Shown in pieces: positions 1 through 7,935 of a stretch of DNA of 64,000 nucleotides; within the stretch, counting starts at the first letter, position 1; each line of letters begins with the position of its first letter. Under the pieces are notes generated by a model. The model worked only from the letters and a program-made list of their open reading frames with translations. It searched no databases and was not told the origin of the DNA. Position numbers and translations under genes: made by a program. This DNA is from Bacteroidota bacterium. Lineage in GTDB: Bacteria > Bacteroidota > Bacteroidia > UKL13-3. The stretch spans positions 147,061 to 211,060 of the forward strand of contig JAIYAT010000010.1 in NCBI GenBank assembly GCA_027488905.1. The letters are read 5' to 3'.

Positions 1-73
1 CATGAAAGCCGGTATAGAAAACGGCATCAGAAACGCTTTGCCACAAATTACAAAAGTTACTGCGGTGGAATGA
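1..73 (+). CDS. 3' end of NifU-like Fe-S scaffold C-terminal domain (partial)
   Basis: An open frame enters from the left edge and stops at TGA 71-73. The visible residues include KAGIENGIRNALPQI and end TKVTAVE. This resembles the end of the NifU C-terminal domain, where a Cys-x2-Cys iron-sulfur scaffold is followed by a (L)KAGIEN...P.I..V.AV helix and strand. The CxxC motif itself would lie outside the window, so the call rests on about 23 residues. The family supplies nascent Fe-S clusters to apoproteins in the cytoplasm. The call is tentative. Confidence 0.5.
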   Translation, partial: MKAGIENGIRNALPQITKVTAVE

Positions 74-80
74 TAGGGCC

Positions 81-101
81 TCTAGCTTCTAGCCTCTAGC
101 A
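81..101. repeat. Three tandem TCTAGCN heptamers
   Basis: TCTAGCT, TCTAGCC and TCTAGCA follow each other without gaps at 81-87, 88-94 and 95-101, just after the NifU-like stop codon. Each copy contains CTAG, normally a rare tetranucleotide in bacteria. No function is evident. Confidence 0.5.
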
Positions 102-104
102 CCC

Positions 105-147
105 AGCGGCTTGCCAACAACAAAGGCAATAAGCCGCCTACTTTTTC
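105..147. terminator. Probable bidirectional terminator between convergent genes
   Basis: GCGGCTT at 106-112 pairs with AAGCCGC at 131-137, with extra inner pairing of TTGCC (111-115) to GGCAA (125-129). A T-run (142-146) follows on the plus strand. It lies between the NifU-like gene and the convergent lipoprotein gene ending at 138. Confidence 0.5.
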
Positions 148-689
148 CTAAGAAACAACCAGACACCATTGTTTTCATAAGCATATTTTATTATACCCAC
201 TTTACCTGCATAGTAACAAGAATGCCCAGCATCATCTTCCTTATAAGCCCAAGTATAAACAGAATCGGGGGTGGTAACTTCACTTAGCTGGGAGCCATGT
301 CCTCCTATGTCAAATCCATAATCACGCACATTATTCACTATAAATTCGAAGGAACCGCCATCCATTTCTACTCGTATATTGTTCTTTTTGTCTTCAGTAT
401 AAAAGGTTTGTTGCAGAAATTCATATTTTGGTATTGGACAACAATCGCAGCCAGGAGACCTTTCATACGTTGGAAAGCTGTACATACCACCATAAAATAT
501 TAAAGTATCATTTTCAGGAAGCCTTAAAAAGTTTAAAGTATCATTTTCCTTGTATGGATACCACCAAGGATAATAAAGCTTATATGTTTGAATAATTTGA
601 ACTGGAAATACGCAATCTTCTTTACAATTGCTAAAGAAGGTAATCATTAGTAAAATGAAGATTGAAGTGAGTAAAGTGGTATTTTTCAT
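138..689 (-). CDS. Hypothetical lipoprotein
   Basis: This 183-residue protein begins MKNTTLLTSIFILLMITFF followed by SNC, a lipoprotein signal peptide with the lipidated Cys at about residue 22 and a charged KED directly after it. The mature part is rich in Tyr, Trp and Pro. It has a CDCCP cluster near residue 80 and a further Cys late in the protein, which could form disulfides in the periplasm or at the surface. I do not recognise a family. The ATG at 687-689 precedes the signal peptide directly. The gene is convergent with the NifU-like gene and lies 44 nt downstream of the PIG-L gene on the same strand, so it may share that transcript. Confidence 0.7.
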   Translation of the reverse strand: MKNTTLLTSIFILLMITFFSNCKEDCVFPVQIIQTYKLYYPWWYPYKENDTLNFLRLPENDTLIFYGGMYSFPTYERSPGCDCCPIPKYEFLQQTFYTEDKKNNIRVEMDGGSFEFIVNNVRDYGFDIGGHGSQLSEVTTPDSVYTWAYKEDDAGHSCYYAGKVGIIKYAYENNGVWLFLRKK

Positions 690-733
690 GTGTTAAAAAA
701 TCTGTGTTCATCTGTGCTATCTGTGAGCCAATT

Positions 734-3244
734 TTACTTCTTCACAGCATGTTTTCCTTGCTCAATCAAATTTACAAACAGCTTGTACGCCCCAGCATTT
801 CCAGCGGGCAATTGCCTAAAAAATACCAAGCCAGTGTAGGTATAATATCCTTTGCCAAATTTAGTGGTGATTAGGCTGCCAGTGCTCGGTTTTTCGCCGG
901 TATCGCCCATTATCAATAACTGCTTATAGTTGCTGTCAATTTCGGCGGCTTCATAAATACTGCGCTCCTGCACCCAGCCTTCAAAGTCGGTTTCTTTAAT
1001 CTTGTTAGGTACATTAAACACTGGGTGTTGCGGCTCTAGTAAATTAACCATTGCCTGCTCATTGGTTACCCTATTGCGCGAAATCTTAAATGGATAAGGC
1101 CCAATTTCTCCTTTAAATGGTCCTGCAAAACTATTGGTATTGTATTGCACAATTAAGTTGCCTCCATTACGCACATAATCCATTAATTTCGATTTATATA
1201 TCGTAAGATTTTCATTGGTGTTAAACGCCCTCACACCTGTAATGATAGCAGGAAATTCAGACAACTTTCCTTTTTTCAATCGCTCGTCTGTAATCATCAC
1301 CACTTCATATCCCAACTGCTCTAAACAAGCTGCCACTTCATCTCCTGCACCTTCGAGATAGCCAATTTTTTTCACCTTTCTTTTTATTTCGGTTTGAACC
1401 AACTTTACAGAAGCATTAGGAAACAAACCTTGTACTGGAATATGATCATATTTAATTTCTTCATATCCCACATTAAATACTTGCTGATAATCATTTACCC
1501 TTAGTTTTAAGTCTACTTTGCCAGTTTGCATATCCGCATCTTTAGCACTTAGCAGTATCGTCATCTCTTGAATTTCTCCTTTCTTGGCTATTTCAAAAGG
1601 ATAGCTTTTTTCGCCACAAGTCAATACCCCTTTCACTTGATTTTTTTGTGCTTGTAACAATACTTTCATTTTTTTTGAACCCTGTCCATTCATCATCAAA
1701 ATTGAGGATGGAAGCCTTAAAGTTACAGGTGGAACAATTAAATGTGCCCGATATTGTTCGCCTTTATCCGGGTCAACCCATTTGTATTTTAGTACCTCAG
1801 AAAACTGGTAGCTCTCCCCGCCAATATTAATATCAAAAATTACAGAATAATTTGTGCTCAATCCCCACGGCTCTAACATAGGAAGATGGTTAAACTTATT
1901 GTTTTTTATAGGTTGTTCTAGCCAATAAAGCGTGCTAGCAGCAGCATCTTTGCAAGTAACAAAACTGATTACCTTTTGGTAGGGTTTATTGGTAGACAAA
2001 ACCTGTTTATTATTTTCATTGTAAGCACCCGGTTTACATTCGGGTAATTTTCCTCCATTTAAAAACACGCCTATAGATTCAAGTTGTATGGTTGCATTCG
2101 AACGATTGAGCGCTGTTACTTTTATTTTTAAGGAATCACCAGCAGCAGTAGTACCCGCGTTTTCAGCGGTGGCTTCCAAATGAATGCCATACATATGTAA
2201 AAGCAATCTGTAAAGTTTTTCTCTATGGTAAGCCGGAATATCATTGTCATTCGATTGGCATAACACAATGGCTTTTTTCAATAACCTGTTGCAAGCATCC
2301 AAATCGTTTTGCTTCCAAACTTCTAGCAATTCAACCAGTAAGTCTTCTAGTTTTTTACCTGTTTTGAACCTACGAATGCTTAAGTCAATGCCTTGAAATA
2401 TATCCTTTAAATTTGTGGTATCGCCTTTAATGGGTTTAAAATATTCAAATAATTCACCTCTTTGTTTGGCTGAACCAAAACCTTGTGAGCGATGCATGCT
2501 GCGGCTTTCAGCGGCAATTTCGCCATAGCTTTTACCAAGCAAAACATTATAAGTGCCAACATCTACTTTTATGTGACCGCTCATGTCTGCATTTGGGTTC
2601 CAAAACCTTGCAGCAGAATTATAAAGCAATCTTTTGGCCTGCCATACACTCACCGTGCTCAATTGTTCTGGGAACTTTTTTGGATTGGCCGCTGCTTCAA
2701 AAGCTTCCTCTGCTAACATCGCAGAAGCTGTATGATGGCCATGTCCGCCGCTACCGTCTGTAGAAAACCTGGTGATAATTACATCTGGTTTAAAATGCCT
2801 AATTACGTAAACCACATCTGCTAAAATTGCTTCTCTATTCCATTTTTCGAAAGTTTCTTGTGGTGTTTTGCTGTAACCAAAATCAAAGGCTCTTGTAAAA
2901 AACTGCTCTCCACCATCTGTTCTTCTGGCTGCTAATAATTCTTGCGAGCGAATTACACCCAGTTCTGTGCCTTGTTCTGAGCCAATTAGATTTTGACCAC
3001 CATCGCCTCTTGTTAAACTAAGGTAGCCCGTTCTCACACATTTATCATTTGCCAACCACGAAATCAGTCTTGTGTTTTCATCATCTGGATGTGCAGCAAT
3101 GTATAAAACGGAGCCACTTGTTTTTAACTTTTTTATCTCTAATTCAATTTCAGATGAATTTAGATTTCTTGGTGCTTGCCCAAAGGAATGGATACATAAA
3201 AGAAAGGAAAAAGCGGCTGTTAGAAATGGCTTTGAATATTTCAT
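734..3244 (-). CDS. PIG-L/LmbE family deacetylase, large secreted form
   Basis: This 836-residue protein has a Sec signal peptide (MKYSKPFLTAAFSFLL... FGQ) and then a PIG-L/LmbE Zn-dependent de-N-acetylase domain in roughly residues 35-280. The metal motifs AAHPDDE (His about 52) and GGHGHH (about 168-171) are both present. The C-terminal ~500 residues look beta-rich and then GATase1-like (KKIGYLEGAGDEVAACLEQL, GGNLIVQY), as in other large Bacteroidota PIG-L proteins. The family removes acetyl groups from N-acetylglucosamine-type substrates; the substrate here is unknown, and export suggests glycan processing. I placed the start at ATG 3244 rather than five codons upstream, because the upstream codons fall in a -7 box (3257-3264). 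A copy of the dispersed GGTTTGAACC palindrome lies inside the gene, read as VQTE. Confidence 0.85.
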   Translation of the reverse strand: MKYSKPFLTAAFSFLLCIHSFGQAPRNLNSSEIELEIKKLKTSGSVLYIAAHPDDENTRLISWLANDKCVRTGYLSLTRGDGGQNLIGSEQGTELGVIRSQELLAARRTDGGEQFFTRAFDFGYSKTPQETFEKWNREAILADVVYVIRHFKPDVIITRFSTDGSGGHGHHTASAMLAEEAFEAAANPKKFPEQLSTVSVWQAKRLLYNSAARFWNPNADMSGHIKVDVGTYNVLLGKSYGEIAAESRSMHRSQGFGSAKQRGELFEYFKPIKGDTTNLKDIFQGIDLSIRRFKTGKKLEDLLVELLEVWKQNDLDACNRLLKKAIVLCQSNDNDIPAYHREKLYRLLLHMYGIHLEATAENAGTTAAGDSLKIKVTALNRSNATIQLESIGVFLNGGKLPECKPGAYNENNKQVLSTNKPYQKVISFVTCKDAAASTLYWLEQPIKNNKFNHLPMLEPWGLSTNYSVIFDINIGGESYQFSEVLKYKWVDPDKGEQYRAHLIVPPVTLRLPSSILMMNGQGSKKMKVLLQAQKNQVKGVLTCGEKSYPFEIAKKGEIQEMTILLSAKDADMQTGKVDLKLRVNDYQQVFNVGYEEIKYDHIPVQGLFPNASVKLVQTEIKRKVKKIGYLEGAGDEVAACLEQLGYEVVMITDERLKKGKLSEFPAIITGVRAFNTNENLTIYKSKLMDYVRNGGNLIVQYNTNSFAGPFKGEIGPYPFKISRNRVTNEQAMVNLLEPQHPVFNVPNKIKETDFEGWVQERSIYEAAEIDSNYKQLLIMGDTGEKPSTGSLITTKFGKGYYTYTGLVFFRQLPAGNAGAYKLFVNLIEQGKHAVKK
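1391..1400. repeat. Dispersed palindrome GGTTTGAACC, copy 1
   Basis: Flanks are TTC and AA. Inside the PIG-L gene, read on the coding strand as VQT. Confidence 0.8.
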
Positions 3245-3256
3245 AAAGCAAATAAA

Positions 3257-3264
3257 CAAAAATA
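3257..3264 (-). promoter_or_regulatory. -7 box of the PIG-L gene
   Basis: Minus strand TATTTTTG matches the Bacteroidota TAnnTTTG box. Its G is 13 nt from the ATG at 3244. No clear -33 TTG was found. Confidence 0.5.
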
Positions 3265-3304
3265 TGGCGATGTGTTACTAAAGTTCATTACCTATTTTCG
3301 CAAC

Positions 3305-4564
3305 ATGGCAGATTTATTATTGATAAACATTAAGTCCTTAGAAGGTATCGATGAAAGTAGGCGACTCCTTAAGAAAGGGAAAGAAATGCAAGATTGGCAA
3401 ACGCTTAGTGATGCTTGGGTTTGGGTTCAAAACGATACCATAAAAGATTATGGTAAAATGGCAGAAATACCAAGTTTTGAAAGTGCTATTGAAACCATTG
3501 ATTGTAGCGGGAAATTAGTACTTCCTTCGTTTTTAGATTCGCATACACACATTGTATTTGCTGCGAGTAGAGAAGAAGAATTTGTAATGCGCATCAAAGG
3601 AAAATCTTATGAAGAAATTGCAGAAGCAGGAGGAGGCATTTTAAATTCTGCTGCAAAATTAAGCAAAATGTCAGAAGACGAACTGTTTGAAGCCGCTTTC
3701 AGTCGCTTACAACAGCTTATTGCTTGGGGTACTGGTGCTATAGAAATAAAAAGTGGATACGGCCTTAGCGTAGAGGATGAATTAAAAATGCTGAGGGTTA
3801 TAAGAAGAATTAAGGAAGCGAGTGACATCCCGGTTAAGGCAACATTTCTTGGAGCGCATGCCATTCCCTTAGCGTTCAAACAAAACCGTGCTGCCTATAT
3901 AAAATTGATAATTGATGAAATGTTGCCGCTTATTCATGCCGAAAACCTTGCAGACTATATGGATGTTTTTTGCGATAAGGGATTTTTTACGCCAGAAGAA
4001 ACCTCGGAGTTGTTAGTGGCTGCAGCAAAATACGGATTGAAAGCAAAAATTCATGGCAATGAGCTTGGGTATACAGGTGGTGTACAAGTTGCGGTCAAAC
4101 ATAATGCTTTGAGTGTAGATCATTTGGAGTATACAGGGGAAGAAGAAATTGCTTGTTTATTGCAAAGTGAAACCATGCCAGTAGCTTTACCAGGTTGCTC
4201 TTTCTTTCTTGGAATTCCTTATGCGCCACTTAGAAAGATGATAGACGCTGGTTTGCCTGTTTGTTTGGCCAGTGATTATAATCCTGGAAGCACACCGAGT
4301 GGTAGAATGGGCTTTGTATTAAGTTTGGCTTGTGCACAAATGAAATTAACACCAGAAGAGGCCATGAATGCAATGACTATTAATGCTGCTTATGCACTTG
4401 AATTAAGTGAAAATTATGGCTCCATTACTAAAAACAAAAAAGCCAACCTCATTATTACCAAAAAGGTGAATGGGTTGGCTTATTTGCCTTATAGTTTTGG
4501 TGAAAATCTAATTGAAAATGTAATTGTTGCAGGAAAACTTATTTCTGCAAAGCAATCATTTTGA
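3305..4564 (+). CDS. hutI: Imidazolonepropionase
   Basis: This 419-residue amidohydrolase hydrolyses 4-imidazolone-5-propanoate to N-formimidoyl-L-glutamate, the third step of histidine degradation, in the cytoplasm. The metal-binding SHTHIVFAASRE motif (His 80 and 82) is present, followed by GGGI, the family's KSGYGL, FLGAHA, IHGNELG and a late ASDYNPGS block. All are hallmarks of HutI, and the length is typical. I chose ATG 3305 (MADLLL) because the eleven codons upstream are not family-like. No hutU, hutH or glutamate formiminotransferase gene is nearby, so the pathway genes are scattered. The 3' end overlaps the convergent folE by 26 nt. Confidence 0.92.
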   Translation: MADLLLINIKSLEGIDESRRLLKKGKEMQDWQTLSDAWVWVQNDTIKDYGKMAEIPSFESAIETIDCSGKLVLPSFLDSHTHIVFAASREEEFVMRIKGKSYEEIAEAGGGILNSAAKLSKMSEDELFEAAFSRLQQLIAWGTGAIEIKSGYGLSVEDELKMLRVIRRIKEASDIPVKATFLGAHAIPLAFKQNRAAYIKLIIDEMLPLIHAENLADYMDVFCDKGFFTPEETSELLVAAAKYGLKAKIHGNELGYTGGVQVAVKHNALSVDHLEYTGEEEIACLLQSETMPVALPGCSFFLGIPYAPLRKMIDAGLPVCLASDYNPGSTPSGRMGFVLSLACAQMKLTPEEAMNAMTINAAYALELSENYGSITKNKKANLIITKKVNGLAYLPYSFGENLIENVIVAGKLISAKQSF

Positions 4565-5240
4565 TGAATTCTTCTCTGGTTTTCATATCTAAGAACTTTC
4601 CAGAGTAATCCGAAGTTACGGTGCTGCTAGTTACATCTTGCACCCCACGCATGGCCACGCACATGTGATCTGCCTCAATAATAACGGCAACATCATCTGT
4701 TCCTAGAGCCTCTTTTAGCATGTTCGCAATTTGCACTGTCATGCGCTCTTGCACTTGCGGACGTTGTGCAAAGTACCTAACAATGCGGTTTAGTTTAGAC
4801 AATCCTACAACCTTACCATTTGGAATGTATGATACGTGAGCTTTACCGATAATTGGCACAAAATGATGTTCGCAAACACTATGAAAGGAGATGTTTTTTT
4901 CTACCAACATGTTTTTATATTGGTATCTATTGTCGAATAGTTTGGCAATAGGAAGGTTTTTTGGATCAAGCCCTTTAAACATTTCTGTTACATACATTTT
5001 GGCAACACGGTGAGGCGTTCCACTTAAACTATCATCGTTTAAGTCGAGACCAAGAATGAGCATAATCTCTTTAAAATGTTTTTCAATGAGCTCAATTTTC
5101 AACTCATCATCTAATGCAAAGGCATCTTCGCGAAGAGGTGTTTCCATTGAAAAACCTGCATGACTTTCGCCCATCTCTTCATGGGTCATATGCTGATTTT
5201 TAATTTCCGTTGTATTCAACGAAGTTTCTTTCTGTTTCAT
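4539..5240 (-). CDS. folE: GTP cyclohydrolase I
   Basis: This 233-residue enzyme converts GTP to 7,8-dihydroneopterin triphosphate, the entry to folate, pterin and queuosine synthesis. The zinc ligands are visible as Cys123 and His126 in SVCEHHFVP and Cys194 in DHMCVAMRGV; GKVVGLSKLNRIV and RPQVQERMT are also family signatures. The N-terminal ~40 residues are variable. The start shown overlaps the upstream pterin synthase gene by 41 nt; a second ATG at 5189 (MTHEEMG) would begin just after that gene's stop and is equally plausible. The gene is co-directional with the PTPS-type gene, so dihydroneopterin triphosphate is probably passed straight to it. Confidence 0.95.
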   Translation of the reverse strand: MKQKETSLNTTEIKNQHMTHEEMGESHAGFSMETPLREDAFALDDELKIELIEKHFKEIMLILGLDLNDDSLSGTPHRVAKMYVTEMFKGLDPKNLPIAKLFDNRYQYKNMLVEKNISFHSVCEHHFVPIIGKAHVSYIPNGKVVGLSKLNRIVRYFAQRPQVQERMTVQIANMLKEALGTDDVAVIIEADHMCVAMRGVQDVTSSTVTSDYSGKFLDMKTREEFIKMIALQK

Positions 5241-5610
5241 AAAGAATTACTTTAAGTTTAAGGTGTGTTGGAATTTTAGAACGTAATTTATTCCATATTA
5301 CCACTGCAATGTTTTCTGCTGTAGGGTTGAGGTTTTTGAACTCATCACAATCGAGATTGAGATTTTTATGATCAAAGGCATCCTCTACTTCTTGCTTTAT
5401 CCAAGTGCTTAGTTGTTTCATGTCGATAAGATAACCACTGATTGGATCAACTTCACCAATAACAGTTACAATCAAATCATAATTATGTCCATGATAATTT
5501 TTGTTATTACAGTTGCCAAAAAAGGCAAAATTTTCTTCATCCGTCCAAAGAGGAACATGTAATCTGTGTGCGGCATTAAAGTGAGCTTTTCTTGAAACTG
5601 CAATTTCCAT
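5200..5610 (-). CDS. 6-pyruvoyl-tetrahydropterin synthase / QueD family enzyme
   Basis: This 136-residue T-fold enzyme acts on 7,8-dihydroneopterin triphosphate. Zinc ligands are His15 (FNAAHRLH) and His40/His42 (YHGHNY), and the catalytic Cys is Cys34. The Cys-to-HGH spacing is CNNKNYHGH, that is C-x5-HGH. That is the spacing of the animal-type 6-pyruvoyltetrahydropterin synthase, whereas E. coli QueD has C-x3-HGH (family knowledge). The product could therefore be 6-pyruvoyltetrahydropterin or 6-carboxytetrahydropterin; no other queuosine gene is in the window to decide. It overlaps the downstream folE and has its own -7 box only 7 nt upstream. Confidence 0.85.
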   Translation of the reverse strand: MEIAVSRKAHFNAAHRLHVPLWTDEENFAFFGNCNNKNYHGHNYDLIVTVIGEVDPISGYLIDMKQLSTWIKQEVEDAFDHKNLNLDCDEFKNLNPTAENIAVVIWNKLRSKIPTHLKLKVILYETERNFVEYNGN

Positions 5611-5617
5611 AATTATA

Positions 5618-5625
5618 CAAAGGTA
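5618..5625 (-). promoter_or_regulatory. -7 box of the pterin operon
   Basis: Minus strand TACCTTTG matches TAnnTTTG. It ends 7 nt before the ATG at 5610, which predicts an almost leaderless mRNA. Confidence 0.5.
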
Positions 5626-5882
5626 ATAGGATTGAACGCGGCATGCAGTTTTAATTTTCCCTACAAGCTTTGTTTAATGTTATAAGTTAAGAGTTGTACA
5701 AAATGTTTTTTTAGGGTTCAAAAATGTCCTTTTAGCAACTAAAAATAGATTGTAAATGTCTGTTTATTATCACAAAATATGACATTCTAACAGGCGTTAG
5801 GCATATTTAAAAAATTTATCAGTTGAAAATCAACATTTTATGATTTGTTTAACGAAAATTTATAATTGTTAAACAAAATCGC

Positions 5883-5914
5883 TTGCATCTCTCATTATTA
5901 TCCTCATATCTTTG
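5883..5914 (+). promoter_or_regulatory. Promoter of the ECF sigma factor gene
   Basis: A TTG at 5883-5885 and TATCTTTG at 5907-5914 are separated by 21 nt, matching the Bacteroidota sigma-ABfr pattern (TTTG/TTG, 19-21 nt, TAnnTTTG). This decides the start of the sigma gene: an in-frame TTG at 5912 lies inside the box, so translation must begin at ATG 5945. The rest of the 334-nt gap 5611-5944 is AT-rich with no gene seen. Confidence 0.7.
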
Positions 5915-5944
5915 TTTAACAAATCGAAAGAAAACCTAAACAAC

Positions 5945-6487
5945 ATGACTGCAATAGAATTCAAAAGAATGGTTGAAAGAGAAGCAAAGCCTTTAAGACA
6001 ATACGCTTATCAATTAACAAGAAATGTAGAAGACACCAATGACCTTGTTCAAGAAACAATGTTAAAAGCTTTTACATATCAAGATAAATTTGAAAGTGGT
6101 ACAAACTTAAAAGGATGGTTGTACACAATCATGAAGAACACATTTATTAATAACTATCGCAGGATGGTTAAGCGTAATACTTTTATCGATCAAACTGATA
6201 ATGATTTTTATTTAGATAGTGTTGCACCACTTGTAAAAAATGATGGGGAGCAAAAGTTTGTTCGAACCGACATTGAATCTGCAATAAGTAAATTACCTAT
6301 GAGCTTAAGTAAACCATTTACTATGAATGTAAAGGGCTTTAAGTATCATGAGATTGCGGAAATTCTTAGAATACCAATTGGAACTGTGAAGACGAGGATA
6401 TTTGTAGCCAGAAGACAACTTAGGAATAGTCTTTCTATGTATGGGAAAATGTATGGATACAGTAATTCAGAAATGGAAGCAGCCTAA
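5945..6487 (+). CDS. RNA polymerase ECF-type sigma factor
   Basis: This 180-residue sigma-70 family protein has region 2 at about residues 15-75 (LRQYAYQLTRNVEDTNDLVQ, LKGWLYTIMKNTFINNYRR) and region 4 near residues 115-170 (GFKYHEIAEILRIPIGTVKTRIF). Such proteins direct RNA polymerase to a specific regulon. There is no adjacent anti-sigma factor gene. In Bacteroidota, such anti-sigma-less ECF factors are often regulated at transcription, which fits the good upstream promoter. A strong terminator follows 19 nt after the stop, so the gene is a single-gene unit. Confidence 0.9.
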   Translation: MTAIEFKRMVEREAKPLRQYAYQLTRNVEDTNDLVQETMLKAFTYQDKFESGTNLKGWLYTIMKNTFINNYRRMVKRNTFIDQTDNDFYLDSVAPLVKNDGEQKFVRTDIESAISKLPMSLSKPFTMNVKGFKYHEIAEILRIPIGTVKTRIFVARRQLRNSLSMYGKMYGYSNSEMEAA

Positions 6488-6506
6488 GAATAACCAAATT
6501 TTTTTG

Positions 6507-6537
6507 AAAGCAGTTTAGCAATAAACTGCTTTTTTTT
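6507..6537 (+). terminator. Rho-independent terminator of the sigma factor gene
   Basis: AAAGCAGTTTA (6507-6517) and TAAACTGCTTT (6522-6532) form an 11-bp stem with a 4-nt loop, followed by T-residues to 6537. Confidence 0.9.
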
Positions 6538-6542
6538 GCGCT

Positions 6543-6550
6543 TAATTTTG
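6543..6550 (+). promoter_or_regulatory. -7 box upstream of the 6576 gene
   Basis: TAATTTTG matches TAnnTTTG, 25 nt before the ATG and directly after the sigma-factor terminator. No -33 TTG at the right distance. Confidence 0.4.
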
Positions 6551-6575
6551 TATGATTGTGTGTTGAACCAATATT

Positions 6576-7430
6576 ATGAGAAAGCTATTTAACACTGCGG
6601 TATTCATTCTCCTAAGTTTAGGAGCCTTTGCACAATTCGGAAGTTTTAAGAAACGTGCTGATATTGAAAAGTTTAAGGATACAAGGTTAATTATTGTTTT
6701 ATTACAAGATAGCGCATACAATGCTTCTGTAATTGCAGCAGTAGAGCGTTATTGGACCTATACTGGTTATGATTTTGCAGAAGATACTGCCTTGTATAGG
6801 TTCAAAAAAGGAGACTTTGCCTTCCTTTATTTTAGTAAAAGTAAAGGTTCAAAAATTAAGGCTAAGGTAGCTAGTTCAGAAGAGGACATGAATGCGTTTG
6901 TAATTACAAAGAAATTTTCACGCCGAATCACACCAGATATTTTATTGGCATATGCTTATGCAGGAAATAGAATAGATACCGCAGATTGGGATGCAGAAGC
7001 AACAAGAGGAATTCAGCTTTTAAATAATTATTTTAATTATGCAATTCAAGCAACTTCTGATGGTGAGATTTCTGCAAGCAGAATGATGAACAATTACCCT
7101 TCTGACAAAAGTCAGTTGGTTGATAAAAAGCTGTTGATAGAAGACAAGCAATTGGATTTAAAAGGAAAAGAAGATGCCATGACTTTGTTCAATGGTGATG
7201 TAGAAGAAGTTGATATCGAGGAAATTCAGAAATCTATAAAGTGGCAAGACAATTCATTGGTTTATTTTTACTATTCTAAAGATGAAAAGTTTTGCAACAA
7301 ACTTTTTGTAAGCGCTGCCAATAGTGAGTTGCTTTATTATACCTCTGATGGTGCAGAAAAATGTAGATGCAATGCCAAAGATTTGAAAGAACTAAAGGCT
7401 ATAAAAGACAAAGTTGTCTCAGGTAAATAG
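6576..7430 (+). CDS. Secreted protein of unknown function
   Basis: This 284-residue protein has a clear Sec signal peptide (MRKLFNTAVFILLSLGAFAQ), so it is periplasmic or outer-membrane associated. I recognise no family. The N-terminal half contains RLIIVLLQDSAYNASVIAAV and RYWTYTGYDF, an alternating alpha/beta pattern. A charged stretch spans about residues 190-225, and the C-terminus carries a short CRC motif plus one more Cys. It stands between the ECF sigma gene and a convergent TerB-like gene and seems to be transcribed alone. Co-regulation with the sigma factor is possible but unsupported. Confidence 0.75.
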   Translation: MRKLFNTAVFILLSLGAFAQFGSFKKRADIEKFKDTRLIIVLLQDSAYNASVIAAVERYWTYTGYDFAEDTALYRFKKGDFAFLYFSKSKGSKIKAKVASSEEDMNAFVITKKFSRRITPDILLAYAYAGNRIDTADWDAEATRGIQLLNNYFNYAIQATSDGEISASRMMNNYPSDKSQLVDKKLLIEDKQLDLKGKEDAMTLFNGDVEEVDIEEIQKSIKWQDNSLVYFYYSKDEKFCNKLFVSAANSELLYYTSDGAEKCRCNAKDLKELKAIKDKVVSGK

Positions 7431-7441
7431 CAAAAATCTAT

Positions 7442-7807
7442 TTAATCGATTGCCCAAGCATCAAACAGGGAGTGAATAAACTGATTTTCTTCAATCTCCA
7501 TTTTCTTATCAGCCATAACAACCTTCATAGCAAAGGAAATTAAACTGTTTCTTTCTTCTTCAGTACTCATTACATAAAATTGATGAGCCACTTCAGTAAA
7601 GTGATTGATAAGTTCTTCCGTTGGGCAAGCTCTTAGAAAAGCCTGTTCCTTAATAATTTCTATTGGCTCATGAAAACTTTTTTCAAGGAAATCTAAAATT
7701 ATAGTGCTTTCTGCCTTTTGTATCGATCCATCTGCCAAGCTTAAGGTCATCAAGAGGTGAAAACCTGCTTCAGTCTTATTCATTTTGGATATAAATTGCG
7801 TTCTCAT
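7442..7807 (-). CDS. TerB-like (tellurite resistance B) domain protein
   Basis: This 121-residue, wholly helical protein has two internally similar halves: LMTLSLADGSIQKAE near residue 20 and KVVMADKKMEIEEN near residue 95. The hydrophobic-Ala-Asp-Gly/Lys...E signature repeated twice is the TerB/DUF533-like fold, which carries acidic metal-binding residues. The biochemical role of the family is not settled. No other ter gene is present. Two ATGs (7807 and 7783) are possible starts; the second removes MRTQFISK. It is convergent with the secreted unknown at 6576-7430, with 11 nt between stops. Confidence 0.7.
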   Translation of the reverse strand: MRTQFISKMNKTEAGFHLLMTLSLADGSIQKAESTIILDFLEKSFHEPIEIIKEQAFLRACPTEELINHFTEVAHQFYVMSTEEERNSLISFAMKVVMADKKMEIEENQFIHSLFDAWAID

Positions 7808-7935
7808 CCGTGTGTTTATATTGGTAGAAAGGTAATTTAAATTCTTTTAATGCCAAATTTTTCAAATTATTTATTCTATAAGCTAGCCTTTGTAATTGTT
7901 ATTCACTGCTGTAAGTTTGTCAAAATATTTATAAA

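Noticed and set aside
5912-5944. TTG start giving an 11-residue longer sigma factor
   Set aside because: The TTG lies in the -7 box of the promoter.
5611-5944. Riboswitch or small RNA in the gap before the sigma factor
   Set aside because: Apart from the promoter I see only AT-rich sequence with no convincing stem-loops.
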